A stretch of DNA of 64,000 bases from Roseovarius lutimaris (GCF_900115165.1 NZ_FOVP01000002.1:186001-250000); one strand, 5' to 3'. Positions 20,331 through 30,380 are shown, numbered from the stretch's first letter. Notes: generated by a model not told the origin, from the letters alone. Program-made: numbers and translations.

Positions 20331-21938
20331 TCAGGATGACAGTTTCCTGAGCAAACCCGCAGTCGAGCCGTCCTTGCCCGTCGGATTTGCCCCCTGGACC
20401 ATTGGCAAGAGCGTGTTGGAAAGCTCTTTTCCAAGCTCGACACCCCATTGGTCGAAGGAATTGATGCCCCAGATGACGCCTTCGACGAAAACGCGATGCT
20501 CGTAAAGCGCGATGATCTGACCGAACGTGAAGGGCGTCAACTTGGGATAGGCAAGGGTCATGGACGGGCGGTTACCCGGGAAAGTGCGATGCTCGGCCTG
20601 AATGCGTTGCTGTTCACCCTCAAAGCCAAGGTTTCCAGCGATTTCCATCGCCTGTTCAATAGAGCGCCCCAGCATCAGCGCTTCGGACTGGGCGAGACAG
20701 TTGGCCTTTAGCAGATCATGATGCACTTTCAGGTCGGGCTCGTGGCTCTCTCCTGCGATCAGGAATTCTGTCGGAATAACGTCTGTTCCCTGGTGCAGAA
20801 GCTGAAAAAAGGCGTGCTGCCCATTGGTGCCGGGTTCGCCCCAGACGACGGTGCCGGACTTGCGGGCGAGGGGTTTGCCATCGGCTGAAACACTCTTGCC
20901 GTTGCTTTCCATGTCGAGCTGTTGGAGATATGCGGGAAGACGCAATAGCCTCTGGTCATAAGGCAGCACGGCCCGTGTCGGGTAACCGCAGATGTTGCGA
21001 TGCCACACGCCCACCAATCCCATCAGAATTGGCAGGTTGCGGTCAAGGGGCGCGGTTTGAAAATGCCCGTCCATAGCGTTTCCGCCGGCCAGAAAAGCGC
21101 GGAAATTGTCGGGCCCGACGGCCAGCAGGATCGGCAATCCGACCGGCCCCCAGAGGGAGTACCGTCCACCAACCCAGTCGGCAAAGCCAAAAACCCGATC
21201 AGGGACGATGCCCATCTCTGCGGTCAGTTCCCGCGCTGTCGAGACCGCCGCCAAGTGCTCTCGCACTTTGGGCCCGACGCCCGCCTCTAGCCAATCCAGG
21301 GCTGTTCTGGCGTTGGTCATGGTCTCAATCGTGGTAAAGGTTTTCGAGGCGACGATGATCAGCGTGGTGTGCGGGTCGAGATCGCGCAAAGTGTCCCTTA
21401 CATGGGCGCCGTCCACGTTCGAGACAAAATGGCACCGTGGCCCGTCGTGGTAAGGCGCCAATGCAAGCGTTGCCATGGCCGGCCCCAGGTCGGACCCGCC
21501 GATCCCGATATTAACCACATCTGTGAACCGCGCGCCGCCTGCGGCAACGATCTCGCCGCAACGGACGCCGTTTGCAAAGCGCTCCATTTTGCCAAGCGTT
21601 TCGGCAATTTCGGGGCGCACATCCTTGCCATCAACCTCCAGCGGCTGGCTCTCTGTGGCTCGCAGGGCAGTGTGCAACACGGCCCTGTCTTCGGTCGTGT
21701 TAATCTTGTCGCCGCGAAACATGGCCTCGCGTTTTTCGGCGATACCCGCCGTTTCCGCGAGTTCGAGCAAAAGCGTCAATGCCGCCGCATCTAGATTGGT
21801 TTTGGAATAATCCAGCAACAGACCATCGGCTTCGGCCGAGAAGTCCTCAAACCTGTCGGGAGCATCAAACAGCGAAATAATCTTGCGATCACCCGCAGCG
21901 GCCAGGTTTTCTTCAAGCTTGCGCCAGACAGTCGTCAT
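20331..21938 (-). CDS. pgi: Glucose-6-phosphate isomerase
   Basis: This enzyme interconverts glucose-6-phosphate and fructose-6-phosphate. The 535-residue protein shows the phosphate-binding [11 protein letters not shown], the [12 protein letters not shown] stretch, the active-site glutamate region [14 protein letters not shown] and the C-terminal signature [11 protein letters not shown]. The start at 21938 overlaps the eda stop (ATGA); the open frame extends 56 codons further into eda. It is the last gene of gap-zwf-edd-eda-pgi, letting fructose-derived hexose phosphate enter the Entner-Doudoroff route. Confidence 0.97.
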   Translation of the reverse strand: MTTVWRKLEENLAAAGDRKIISLFDAPDRFEDFSAEADGLLLDYSKTNLDAAALTLLLELAETAGIAEKREAMFRGDKINTTEDRAVLHTALRATESQPLEVDGKDVRPEIAETLGKMERFANGVRCGEIVAAGGARFTDVVNIGIGGSDLGPAMATLALAPYHDGPRCHFVSNVDGAHVRDTLRDLDPHTTLIIVASKTFTTIETMTNARTALDWLEAGVGPKVREHLAAVSTARELTAEMGIVPDRVFGFADWVGGRYSLWGPVGLPILLAVGPDNFRAFLAGGNAMDGHFQTAPLDRNLPILMGLVGVWHRNICGYPTRAVLPYDQRLLRLPAYLQQLDMESNGKSVSADGKPLARKSGTVVWGEPGTNGQHAFFQLLHQGTDVIPTEFLIAGESHEPDLKVHHDLLKANCLAQSEALMLGRSIEQAMEIAGNLGFEGEQQRIQAEHRTFPGNRPSMTLAYPKLTPFTFGQIIALYEHRVFVEGVIWGINSFDQWGVELGKELSNTLLPMVQGANPTGKDGSTAGLLRKLSS

Positions 21939-22588
21939 GATTTGCCCTCCAGTTTCGCCGCGTCTCGTGCGAGGGATTCGATGCCGGCCCAATCTTGGCT
22001 CGCAATCAGGTTTTGTGGGGCGATCCAGCTTCCGCCTGCGCAGATGACGTTGGGCAGGCTCAGGTAGGTTTTGGCGTTGTCGGGGCTGATGCCGCCGGTT
22101 GGGCAAAAGGATATTTGCGGGAGCGGGGCGCCGATGGCTTTCAGCGCCGGGGCACCGCCGGATGCTTCGGCGGGAAAGAATTTGAGCATGTCATAGCCTC
22201 GGGCCAGCAATCGCATCGCCTCGGTCGCTGTTGCGGCGCCGGGAAGAAGCGGCAGGTCTTCTGCCTCGCAGGCCGCCAGCAATTCATCTGTCGCGCCGGG
22301 AGAGACGCCAAAGCTCGCGCCCGCATCCTTGGCGGCGCGCACATCGTCGGGCGTGATCAATGTGCCGGCCCCGACATGGCCACCGGCCACCTGCGACATC
22401 GCCCGGATGGCATCAAGCGCTGCGGGGGTGCGCAGGGTCACCTCAAGGGCGGGCAACCCCCCGGCGACCAGGGCTTCGGCGAGCGGGCGGGCCTGGCTGG
22501 CATCCTGTATCACCAGCACCGGCACGATCGGCGCCAAACCGCAGATTTCCTTGGTCAGGTGACAGGCATCTTGGGCAGAAAGCACCAT
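21935..22588 (-). CDS. eda: 2-keto-3-deoxy-6-phosphogluconate aldolase
   Basis: The aldolase splits KDPG into pyruvate and glyceraldehyde-3-phosphate. The 217-residue protein has the catalytic glutamate in [10 protein letters not shown] and the Schiff-base lysine in the [10 protein letters not shown] motif, plus the phosphate-binding CPTGGIS. It starts three bases after edd and overlaps pgi by four. Confidence 0.97.
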   Translation of the reverse strand: MVLSAQDACHLTKEICGLAPIVPVLVIQDASQARPLAEALVAGGLPALEVTLRTPAALDAIRAMSQVAGGHVGAGTLITPDDVRAAKDAGASFGVSPGATDELLAACEAEDLPLLPGAATATEAMRLLARGYDMLKFFPAEASGGAPALKAIGAPLPQISFCPTGGISPDNAKTYLSLPNVICAGGSWIAPQNLIASQDWAGIESLARDAAKLEGKS

Positions 22589-22591
22589 GGA

Positions 22592-24400
22592 TTATCCTCC
22601 GAAAATGGTTGCGCCGGTATCGGCCGCGCCGACATTTTGCCGGAATGCGGCAAAAAGTTCACGCCCGGCGCCGAATTGGTTTGCGCTCAGATCCGCCGTT
22701 TCGGGGGGGCGGTCCGATACCCCCGGGGTCAGAATATCCAACACGCCCTGCTCGGCATCGACGCGTAGAATATCACCATCGCGCAGGCGGGCAATCGCGC
22801 CGCCGTTGACCGCTTCGGGGCAGACATGAATGGCGGCAGGCACCTTGCCGGATGCGCCCGACATGCGACCATCGGTGACCAGGGCCACCTTCTGGCCGCG
22901 ACCTTGCAGGATCGAAAGCAAGGGGGTTAGACTGTGCAATTCGGGCATGCCATTGGCCTTGGGCCCCTGAAACCGCACCACAACCACAAGATCGCCGGTC
23001 AGCTCGCCGGCCTTGAAGGCCGCTTTCACGTCGTCTTGGTCGGCAAAGACCCGGACGGGTGCCTCGACCACACGATGTTCGGGCGCAACGGCAGAGACTT
23101 TCATTACTGCCGTTCCCAGGGAACCGGTAAGAAGGGACAGGCCGCCGGTGGGTTGAAATGGGTCAGAGGCCGGGCGCAGGATCTTGTCGTTCAGGCTTTG
23201 CCCTGCCCCATCCTGCCAGGTCAGGTCTTCGTTGATCAACCGGGGTTCGCGGGTGTAGGTTTCAAGGCCGCCCCCGGCCACGGTTTTGGTGTCGGGATGC
23301 AGCAAGCCGCTGTCCAGAAGTTCGCCAATCATATAGCCAAGCCCGCCCGCCGCGTGGAAATGGTTCACATCCGCCAGACCATTGGGATAGACCTTCGCCA
23401 GAAGCGGCGTTATTTCCGACAGGTCCGAAAAATCCTGCCAATCGAGAATGATCCCGCCCGCGCGGGCCATTGCCAAAAGATGGATAAGAAGGTTGGTCGA
23501 GCCGCCGGTGGCGTTCAGACCAACGATGCCGTTTACAAAGGCCTTCTCGTTCAGGATATCGCAAACCGGCGTATAGGCATTGCCAATATCGCTGAGGGCC
23601 AATGCGGTTTGCGCGCCATGCCGGGTCAGCGCGTCGCGCAAAGGCGTATTCGGGGTCACAAAACTGGTGCCGGGCAGGTGCAGCCCCATGAATTCCATCA
23701 ACATCTGATTGGTGTTGGCGGTGCCGTAAAACGTACAGGTGCCGGGGCCATGATAGGCCGCCATCTCGGCCGCCATAAGGGCATCGCGACCGACCTCGCC
23801 GGTGGCGAATTTCTGACGCACGATAGCTTTTTCATCATTGGCCAGGCCGCTTGTCATTGGCCCGGCGGGCAGGAAGACCGCAGGCAGATGACCAAAGGCC
23901 TGCGCGGCAATCACCAGCCCTGGCACAATCTTGTCGCAGACCCCGAGGAACACGGCGGCATCAAAGGTGTTATGGCTGAGCGCGACAGAAGCCGCCAAGG
24001 CGATGACATCGCGGGAAAACAGGCTAAGCTCCATGCCCGCCTCGCCCTGGGTCACGCCATCGCACATCGCCGGAACCCCGCCCGCCACCTGGGCGGTGCC
24101 CCCCACCGCGCGCACCGCCTCGCGGATCAGGTCGGGGTAACGTTCAAACGGCTGATGCGCCGACAGCATGTCGTTATAGGTGGTGACAATCCCGAGGTTG
24201 CCCGCCGTCGCCTGGCTCAACTGGTCCTTGTCTTCGCCCGAGGCCGCATAGGCATGGGCCTGTCCGCTACACGACAGATGCGCCCGGGCGGGCCCTTTTG
24301 AGCGGGCCGCGGTCATGCGGTCCAGATAGGCCCTGCGGGTTGGTGCGCTGCGGGCGATGATGTTCTGCGTCACCCTGTTCAGTGTTGAATTCAAAGCCAT
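22592..24400 (-). CDS. edd: 6-phosphogluconate dehydratase
   Basis: This iron-sulfur dehydratase converts 6-phosphogluconate to KDPG, the committed Entner-Doudoroff step. The 602-residue length and motifs fit the IlvD/Edd family: [43 protein letters not shown] and the [18 protein letters not shown] stretch. It sits between zwf and eda. Confidence 0.97.
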   Translation of the reverse strand: MALNSTLNRVTQNIIARSAPTRRAYLDRMTAARSKGPARAHLSCSGQAHAYAASGEDKDQLSQATAGNLGIVTTYNDMLSAHQPFERYPDLIREAVRAVGGTAQVAGGVPAMCDGVTQGEAGMELSLFSRDVIALAASVALSHNTFDAAVFLGVCDKIVPGLVIAAQAFGHLPAVFLPAGPMTSGLANDEKAIVRQKFATGEVGRDALMAAEMAAYHGPGTCTFYGTANTNQMLMEFMGLHLPGTSFVTPNTPLRDALTRHGAQTALALSDIGNAYTPVCDILNEKAFVNGIVGLNATGGSTNLLIHLLAMARAGGIILDWQDFSDLSEITPLLAKVYPNGLADVNHFHAAGGLGYMIGELLDSGLLHPDTKTVAGGGLETYTREPRLINEDLTWQDGAGQSLNDKILRPASDPFQPTGGLSLLTGSLGTAVMKVSAVAPEHRVVEAPVRVFADQDDVKAAFKAGELTGDLVVVVRFQGPKANGMPELHSLTPLLSILQGRGQKVALVTDGRMSGASGKVPAAIHVCPEAVNGGAIARLRDGDILRVDAEQGVLDILTPGVSDRPPETADLSANQFGAGRELFAAFRQNVGAADTGATIFGG

Positions 24401-24415
24401 GTCATCTTCCTCCTT

Positions 24416-25888
24416 TCAGGGGATATCTTTTCGATCCGCTCGGTCCATCTCGCGCCAGCGGCGCCCGTCTCGGTGCAGCAGCATCAGCGCATCCTCGGGG
24501 CCCGAGCCTCCGGCGTCATAGGGGTGAGGGCGCTGATGTGCCTCGGCCCAACCGGCGATCAGCGGGTCCGCCCATTCCCATGCGGCTTCTACCTCGTCGC
24601 CGCGCATGAACAGCGTCTGATCACCGCGGATCACGTCCATGATCAGCCGCTCATAGGCATCCTGCGCCTCGGCCCCATCGCTCAGGGCATCGGCAAACGT
24701 CATGTCCAGCGTGACCTCGGCCAGTCGCAGACCGCCGGGGCCGGGTTCCTTGATCGTTGTGCGCAGGGTAATGCCCTCATCCGGTTGTAGTCGGATGATC
24801 AGCGCATTACCACGCCGCCCTTCCAGTTTTGGAAAGATCATGTGGGGCGGGTCGCGAAACATCACGACAATTTCGGAACAGCGCGCCCGGAGCTTTTTGC
24901 CGGTGCGCAGATAAAACGGCGTGCCCGCCCACCGCCAGTTGCCGATATTGACCTTCATCGCAACAAAGCTTTCGGTTCGGCTGTCGGGATTGCCGACGTG
25001 ATCGACATAGCTGTCGTTGCCTGCCGCTTGCCTGTATTGGCCGCGCACGATGTCATCCTGGGCCACCGGCTCTAGTGCCTCGATCACTTTGACCTTTTCG
25101 TCACGCACTGCGTTTGGCGAGAGCTTCGAGGGGGGCTCCATCGCGGTCAGGCACAAAAGCTGCATCAAGTGGTTCTGCACCATGTCGCGCATTGCGCCCG
25201 AGCGGTCATAATAGTCGCCGCGCCCGCCGACCCCGATGCTTTCGGCCACGGTGATCTGTACGTGATCAATATGGGTGGCGTTCCACAGGGGTTCCCAAAG
25301 AGAATTGGCAAAGCGCAACGCCATCAGGTTCTGAACGGTTTCTTTTCCGAGATAGTGATCAATCCGGTAAATCTGATGTTCGTCAAAGTTGCGGCGCAAC
25401 TCCGCATTCAGCGATCGCGCCGTTTCCAGATCATGACCAAAAGGTTTTTCCACCACGATGCGGCTTTGTGGCGTCGCAATGCCATGCGTATTCAGGCTGG
25501 CGGCAATCGGGCCAAAGAGCGAGGGCGACACCGACAGATAGAACGCCCGGATCACATCAGGCCGCAGCAGTTTGGCCAGTTCGGACCAGCCCCCGCCGCC
25601 CGTGGCATCGACACGCACATAGCTGAGCTTGTCGAGAAAGGCGTTCAGCGCGTCTGTATCGGCCGCCGTCCCGGGGGCAAATTCCAACAGGCTGTTGCGC
25701 ACCATGTCCTGAAACTCTGACTGCTCCATATCCGAGCGCGCCGAGCCGATCACACGTGCGCCCTCGGGCAATTGGCCGACAAGGGCGCGGTGAAACAGAC
25801 CCGGCAGAATTTTGCGACGTGCAAGGTCACCGGTAATACCAAAGATCACCAGATCAAACGGGTCAACCGGAATGACGCGGGATACCAT
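24416..25888 (-). CDS. zwf: Glucose-6-phosphate 1-dehydrogenase
   Basis: Zwf oxidises glucose-6-phosphate to 6-phosphogluconolactone with reduction of NAD(P)+. The 490-residue protein has the Rossmann start FGITGDLARRKILPGL, the catalytic RIDHYLGKE and EKPFGHD. The next enzyme, 6-phosphogluconolactonase (pgl), often placed beside zwf, is not in the operon or anywhere else in this window. Confidence 0.97.
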   Translation of the reverse strand: MVSRVIPVDPFDLVIFGITGDLARRKILPGLFHRALVGQLPEGARVIGSARSDMEQSEFQDMVRNSLLEFAPGTAADTDALNAFLDKLSYVRVDATGGGGWSELAKLLRPDVIRAFYLSVSPSLFGPIAASLNTHGIATPQSRIVVEKPFGHDLETARSLNAELRRNFDEHQIYRIDHYLGKETVQNLMALRFANSLWEPLWNATHIDHVQITVAESIGVGGRGDYYDRSGAMRDMVQNHLMQLLCLTAMEPPSKLSPNAVRDEKVKVIEALEPVAQDDIVRGQYRQAAGNDSYVDHVGNPDSRTESFVAMKVNIGNWRWAGTPFYLRTGKKLRARCSEIVVMFRDPPHMIFPKLEGRRGNALIIRLQPDEGITLRTTIKEPGPGGLRLAEVTLDMTFADALSDGAEAQDAYERLIMDVIRGDQTLFMRGDEVEAAWEWADPLIAGWAEAHQRPHPYDAGGSGPEDALMLLHRDGRRWREMDRADRKDIP

Positions 25889-25891
25889 CGC

Positions 25892-26923
25892 TTAGCCCAC
25901 ACGTTTCTGAGGGTAGGGAAGGGCAAGCAATTCGCCGATGCGCCGCCCGGTTTCAATCATCCGGTTCGAAAACCCCCATTCGTTGTCATACCAGCTGACG
26001 ACGCGCACCAGGCCACCCGCAGTCACGCTGGTCTGGGCTGCGGCAAAGCATGACGAATGCGGATCATGATTGAAATCGACCGACACCAGCGGATCTTCCT
26101 CATAGGCGAGAATACCTGCAAGCTCACCCGTTGATGCGGTTTCGAGTGCGGCGTTGATCGCGTCGCGGGTCGCCGGTTTTTCCGGCACAAAGCTAAGATC
26201 GACCAGCGACACATTGGGCGTCGGTACGCGGATGGCAGAGCCTTCGAGTCGGCCCTTGAGCTGTGGCAGCACCAGAGAAATCGCGCGCGCGGCGCCGGTC
26301 GAGGTGGGCACCATCGACAGGGATGCAGCCCTGGCACGGTAAAGATCGCGATGGCTGGTGTCATGGCTGGGCTGATCACCGGTGAAAGAATGAACCGTGG
26401 TCATGTAGCCGGTTTTGATGCCAAACTCCCGGTCCAGCACCATCGCCATCGGGGCAAGGCAATTTGTGGTGCAAGACGCGTTTGAGACAATCACATCGTG
26501 GTCGGTCAGCGTCAGATGATTGACCCCGTAGACAACCGTGCGGTCCACATCCTGACCCGGCGCCGATATCAGAACCCGCCGTGAGCCGTTGGCCAAATGC
26601 CGCGCCGCATCGGCGCGTGTAGTGAAAAGACCTGTGCATTCATAGGCGATATCAACATCCTGCCAGGGCAAGTCTTCGGGGGTGCGAATGGCCGTGAGGC
26701 GGATGCTGTGGTTGCCAACCTCAATCCGGTCTCCGATCAGCCGCACGCGCGCCTTGAGGCGGCCATGAACACTGTCATATCGAAGCAGATGTGCGATGGT
26801 TTCCGGCGCGGCCAGATCATTGATCGCCACAACCTTGATGTCATCCGCGCCACTTTCGATCAAGGCCCGCAGAACACCCCGCCCAATTCGCCCAAAGCCG
26901 TTGATTGCAATATTAACGGTCAT
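25892..26923 (-). CDS. gap: Type I glyceraldehyde-3-phosphate dehydrogenase
   Basis: This enzyme oxidises glyceraldehyde-3-phosphate. The 343-residue protein has NGFGRIGRGVLRA (NAD binding), the catalytic SNASCTTNCLAP and the C-terminal VSWYDNEWGFSNRM. I chose the ATG at 26923, which has a GGAGG site upstream. Being first in an Entner-Doudoroff operon it may be the catabolic isoform; a second gap elsewhere is common but not visible here. It lies 52 bases downstream of a perfect LacI-type operator. Confidence 0.95.
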   Translation of the reverse strand: MTVNIAINGFGRIGRGVLRALIESGADDIKVVAINDLAAPETIAHLLRYDSVHGRLKARVRLIGDRIEVGNHSIRLTAIRTPEDLPWQDVDIAYECTGLFTTRADAARHLANGSRRVLISAPGQDVDRTVVYGVNHLTLTDHDVIVSNASCTTNCLAPMAMVLDREFGIKTGYMTTVHSFTGDQPSHDTSHRDLYRARAASLSMVPTSTGAARAISLVLPQLKGRLEGSAIRVPTPNVSLVDLSFVPEKPATRDAINAALETASTGELAGILAYEEDPLVSVDFNHDPHSSCFAAAQTSVTAGGLVRVVSWYDNEWGFSNRMIETGRRIGELLALPYPQKRVG

Positions 26924-26974
26924 CTTCTTTCCTCCGTTTGGTTTGGTCGGCAAGAACCAAATTTATGCTAGTAT

Positions 26975-26988
26975 TGTTAGCGCTAACA
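26975..26988. promoter_or_regulatory. Perfect LacI-family operator controlling gap-zwf-edd-eda-pgi
   Basis: TGTTAGCGCTAACA is a perfect 14-bp palindrome with a central CG, the classic LacI/GalR-family form. It lies 52-65 bases upstream of gap. On the minus strand a -35-like TTGGCG sits at 26995-27000, so the operator falls in the promoter spacer. It differs from the CGCGCGTAAA-type site by smoE, so a different LacI protein, such as a CceR-type central-carbon regulator, is likelier. That identity is inferred. Confidence 0.75.
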
Positions 26989-27032
26989 TATTTGCGCCAA
27001 AAAAAGAACCATGCCTTGCTCTCCGGAACATC

Positions 27033-27959
27033 TCATAACTCTCCTGCCCAGGGAGGATTGGCGCCGACACGAGAGACCGTGATCGCCGCAACCCGGGCAC
27101 CATGCGACAGAACCTCTCTCACTATGTCCTCAGAGAGATGATTCAGGCCGGATTTACGCAACTGGCCAAGCTCTGACAGTTTGGCTAGAACGCCGGCATT
27201 GAACGTATCTCCAGCCCCTACCGTGTCACAGATTTGAGCCTGGACCGCGGGCACCTGAACCTCGGTGCCATTTGACAAAAACCCTGTCGCACCTTCACCG
27301 CCACGCGTCAGGATAACCAGGGACGGCCCTTTGTTCAGTATCGCCTCGACCTTTTCAAGCAACGACAAAGGAACCGGCAAGATCCAGTTCAGGTCTTCGT
27401 CAGACACCTTTACGATATCGGTCAACGTCAACATCCGCTCCAGTCTGGAGCGGTAACGATCAATGTCGCGAATGAAGCTGGGACGGATGTTGGGATCAAG
27501 CATGACCGCCCGCCCGTCACTCTCGCGCTCAAGCAAAGAGGCATAGGCGTCCGCGCCGGGCTCACACGCCAGGCTGATCCCGCCGAAATAGAGTGCGGAA
27601 ACCTCGGCAGGCAAAACCGGCATGTCGTCAGGTTTCAACATACGCCCGGCTGAATTCTCGTCATAAAAATCATAGGTCGCATGACCGTTCAGAAGACGAA
27701 CGAAGGCCAGGGTGGTGGGGCGGTCTGTGGTTATCACGTGGGAAATTCCGACATGGCTGGCCTTCAGCGCATCTGTAAGTTGTTGCCCGAACATGTCGTT
27801 CGACACTCCGGTCAGCATGCCAGTCTGCACCCCAAGCCTGCCCAGAGCGATCGCGGTATTGAACACCGCACCGCCGCAATGGGGCACGAAGCCGTCAAGC
27901 CCAGTTTTGGTCGGGGCCGGGATCATGTCGATCAGTGCTTCGCCGCAGCAGAGTATCAT
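27033..27959 (-). CDS. Fructokinase (PfkB family)
   Basis: This 308-residue ribokinase-fold sugar kinase has the N-terminal GG motif (FVPHCGGAVFNTAIALGRLG) and the C-terminal PfkB signature CDTVGAGDTFNAG with the catalytic Asp. It probably phosphorylates fructose, the product of mannitol/sorbitol oxidation, feeding pgi and the Entner-Doudoroff genes next door. It corresponds in role to mtlZ of the Rhodobacter smo operon. It starts three bases after the ROK regulator. Confidence 0.87.
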   Translation of the reverse strand: MILCCGEALIDMIPAPTKTGLDGFVPHCGGAVFNTAIALGRLGVQTGMLTGVSNDMFGQQLTDALKASHVGISHVITTDRPTTLAFVRLLNGHATYDFYDENSAGRMLKPDDMPVLPAEVSALYFGGISLACEPGADAYASLLERESDGRAVMLDPNIRPSFIRDIDRYRSRLERMLTLTDIVKVSDEDLNWILPVPLSLLEKVEAILNKGPSLVILTRGGEGATGFLSNGTEVQVPAVQAQICDTVGAGDTFNAGVLAKLSELGQLRKSGLNHLSEDIVREVLSHGARVAAITVSRVGANPPWAGEL

Positions 27960-27962
27960 CTC

Positions 27963-29213
27963 TCAGCCTTTCAGGTATGCATTTCGGTCAACGAGGAACC
28001 TTTCGGACAACGGCAGACTTGCAGCACCCAGAGACCGGGCATCGCTGCCGATCGTGCCTTCGCGTATCTCCGGGGCTGTGATGCCTGCCAAGGACAACCT
28101 GCCAAGGCGACGGCTTGTGCGTTTGACCAGTTCGGCCCGCACCTCTGCTGGCATCCAGCCGTCGACGAGGACACAGTTGAAATCAATCAAACAGGTGGAA
28201 GACAGGATCGCCTGGGCGATCCCGTTGGCCGCCTCATCCATCCATGGGCCCAGTATATCTTCGGGAAGGTGCCAGCTGTCAGGCGAGCCCCAAATCATGT
28301 CACCATCGCCACCCTGGGCCACAAACTCGGTGTCCAGCGCCACAAGCGAGGCAACTTCCACCAACTGGCGCGCCTTGCCACCCGCAGCGGCAATCGGCAG
28401 CGAGCCAAGCGCCGCAGCGTTTCCGCTCTGTCCGGTATATAGCGCATTGTCCAGGACCAGCCCGCCGCCAATAAAGAACCCGACAAAAAAGTATAGAAAG
28501 TTCCGCGGCTTGGTCTGATCCCCAAAAACCAGTTCCGCGCCGCAGGCCGCAGAGGCATCATTGCAGATAAACACAGGGAAATCCCATCGTTCCCCGATCT
28601 CGGCCGCAATATCGCGATCGCGCCAGCCTGCCATCTCGGCGGGATCAATGCCCAACGGTTTGGCCCAGTCCCAAAGCTGAAACGGCAAGGCGATGCCCAG
28701 CCCCGCCACGCGCGCCCGATGCTCGACTGGCAACCTGTCAAGAAGTTGTTCGATTGCGTCATTTGCAAATTCTATTGCACCATCCGGGGTCGGGTAGCGG
28801 TGAGCAAGGCGCAAGCGGTGTTCCACATGTCCCAGGAAATCTGTCAGAACCAGATCCAAACTGCGCCGACCCACTTTGAGGCCAAGGAAGAATGCGCCAT
28901 CCTTGTTCAGCCCCATCGGCACAGACGGCTGCCCGACCCTGCCTCTTACCGGCCCGCCTTTCTTGAGCAAACCATCTGCCTCAAGCGACCGCATTATTAC
29001 CGATACGGTTTGCGCCGACAGCCCCGTCAATTGTGCAATCCTGGCTTTGGCCAGAGCGCCTGATCGCCGGATCAGAGACAGAACGAGGCGCTCATTATAG
29101 GCGCGCATTCCGCTTTGATTCGAACCACGGGCGGCCGCTTGCGCAGCACTTCCGCTTTCTACCCTGGCCAACGTGTTTTCCATCAGATTCTCGATAAACG
29201 GCAAATCCACCAT
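27963..29213 (-). CDS. ROK-family transcriptional regulator
   Basis: This 416-residue regulator has an N-terminal winged helix-turn-helix (residues ~38-85, LIRRSGALAKARIAQLTGLSAQTVSVIMRSL split across two helices) and a C-terminal ROK sugar-kinase-like domain, including GLGIALPFQLWDW and FFVGFFIGGGLVLD. The usual zinc-binding CxCGxxGC cluster of many ROK proteins is not seen. It forms an operon with the fructokinase, and a 9-bp inverted repeat lies just upstream, so autoregulation by a sugar ligand is likely. The ligand is unknown. Confidence 0.88.
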   Translation of the reverse strand: MVDLPFIENLMENTLARVESGSAAQAAARGSNQSGMRAYNERLVLSLIRRSGALAKARIAQLTGLSAQTVSVIMRSLEADGLLKKGGPVRGRVGQPSVPMGLNKDGAFFLGLKVGRRSLDLVLTDFLGHVEHRLRLAHRYPTPDGAIEFANDAIEQLLDRLPVEHRARVAGLGIALPFQLWDWAKPLGIDPAEMAGWRDRDIAAEIGERWDFPVFICNDASAACGAELVFGDQTKPRNFLYFFVGFFIGGGLVLDNALYTGQSGNAAALGSLPIAAAGGKARQLVEVASLVALDTEFVAQGGDGDMIWGSPDSWHLPEDILGPWMDEAANGIAQAILSSTCLIDFNCVLVDGWMPAEVRAELVKRTSRRLGRLSLAGITAPEIREGTIGSDARSLGAASLPLSERFLVDRNAYLKG

Positions 29214-29248
29214 TCGTCAAAACCTTACAGATTCGCCTTATCCTGTCA

Positions 29249-29275
29249 ATAAATAAATAAGAGTGATTTATTTAT
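29249..29275. promoter_or_regulatory. AT-rich inverted repeat upstream of the ROK regulator
   Basis: ATAAATAAA and TTTATTTAT form a perfect 9-bp inverted repeat with a 9-base spacer, 36-62 bases before the regulator's ATG. ROK repressors such as Mlc/NagC are known to bind AT-rich palindromes, so this is a good operator candidate. An AT-rich promoter alone could also explain it. Confidence 0.5.
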
Positions 29276-29310
29276 CCGAAGAATATGGGAGCATTGGCTT
29301 TCTTACAGGC

Positions 29311-29427
29311 GAGAGCCAGAACAATTTTTCTGAACCGATTGGCACCGTTGAATGTGTGCTTGACTGGGTGCCGGGGCATTTTCCAACTGATCCGCATGGT
29401 CACGGCTGGCAGCTTTCAATACGCTGA
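29311..29427 (+). pseudogene. Relic fragment of a GlgB-like alpha-glucan branching enzyme
   Basis: In an otherwise empty gap the plus strand encodes VLDWVPGHFPTDPHG followed by ~9 more codons to a stop. This string is characteristic of the catalytic barrel of GlgB/TreZ-type GH13 enzymes. Before and after it nothing matches and there is no start codon or ribosome-binding site. I read it as the last recognisable piece of a deleted gene. The match is from memory of the family and covers only ~20 residues. Confidence 0.6.
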
Positions 29428-29468
29428 ATAGCCAGCTTTTGGGTCCAAGCCCCAGGCCGTGTCTGCAT

Positions 29469-30380
29469 TTATACAGCCGTTACAAACCCTTCGATCATCG
29501 CGGCCAGGAGGGGCGAGCCTTCCTGCGCCGCGAGAAAGTTGTAGCCTTTGTAGGGATCGGTTTTAAAGGCGCGGATCGCGTCAACCGAGGGCATAGGTAC
29601 AATTCCATCCTCAATCGCAAAGAGGCGCATATCGCCGAGACCCAGCAAATGCGCGCTTGGGGTGCAGGCGGGATCATTGCCGTGATCCTCGTAGATCAGA
29701 ACGCTGCCGTCTTTGATTGCCTGCGTTGCGCCGTCTATCGCCGCAACCTCGGCGCCCTCAACGTCAAGTTTGATAAGCGCGGCGGTGCCCGCAGGCACCA
29801 GATCGTCAATCGCCAGCGTCGTGACGGTCTCGGTCTGATCGCCTTGCCCGGCCCCCGTAGCCCCCAAAAGCCGCGCCGAGGCATGGCTGAGGTGGGTATT
29901 GAGAAATGTCAGCGTTTCGCCCGACCGCGCATGAATAGCGGCGCGGTGCAGGGTGACATTGGGGAGATCGCCCGCGTTTCGCGCGAGCGCGGCATAGGTT
30001 TTAGCCGAGGCCTCGACCGCGATCACATGCTCGAACATCGCAGCACTTTGGATGGTCCAATAGCCCTTGTTCGCGCCAAGATCACAAAACAGCGGCACCT
30101 GTCCCTGCGCTGCATCAAGGGCGGCTGCGACCTCTGGTTCATACGGAAAGCGGTAGAGCGCGAAGCGTGTCCAATAACCGTCATTTAGCGATATGCGAAA
30201 CGGCGCACCGCCATTGACGCGCAAGAACGCGGCATTTTCCGGGCTGAAGATCCGCCCAAGACCGCGCGCAAAGCGCCCATAAAGCCCACGGGTCACGGCC
30301 AGCCGAAACAGCCCCATCAGCAACAGATATTGCAGACGGGCGGCAGGGCTGGAGAATGTAATGCTGCGCTGGCGTGTCAT
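29469..30380 (-). CDS. FkbM-family methyltransferase
   Basis: This 303-residue protein carries the FkbM SAM-dependent methyltransferase fold: FCDLGANKGYWTIQSA (SAM motif I), IAVEASAKTYAALARN and LIKLDVEGAEVAAIDGA. The substrate is unknown; FkbM members methylate hydroxyls on sugars, glycans or natural products. I chose the ATG at 30380; the frame stays open 60 codons upstream, but that part is Cys/Arg-rich and crosses the promoter area of the divergent gene. It is monocistronic. Confidence 0.85.
   Translation of the reverse strand: MTRQRSITFSSPAARLQYLLLMGLFRLAVTRGLYGRFARGLGRIFSPENAAFLRVNGGAPFRISLNDGYWTRFALYRFPYEPEVAAALDAAQGQVPLFCDLGANKGYWTIQSAAMFEHVIAVEASAKTYAALARNAGDLPNVTLHRAAIHARSGETLTFLNTHLSHASARLLGATGAGQGDQTETVTTLAIDDLVPAGTAALIKLDVEGAEVAAIDGATQAIKDGSVLIYEDHGNDPACTPSAHLLGLGDMRLFAIEDGIVPMPSVDAIRAFKTDPYKGYNFLAAQEGSPLLAAMIEGFVTAV

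Noticed and set aside
20105-20350. An 81-codon frame between the LacI gene and pgi
   Set aside because: It overlaps the pgi 3' end antisense and resembles no protein family.
22934-24301. A 455-codon plus-strand open frame opposite edd
   Set aside because: It mirrors a well-conserved edd in another frame, as expected for GC-rich DNA, and its translation is rich in Gly/His/Arg without any recognisable domain.
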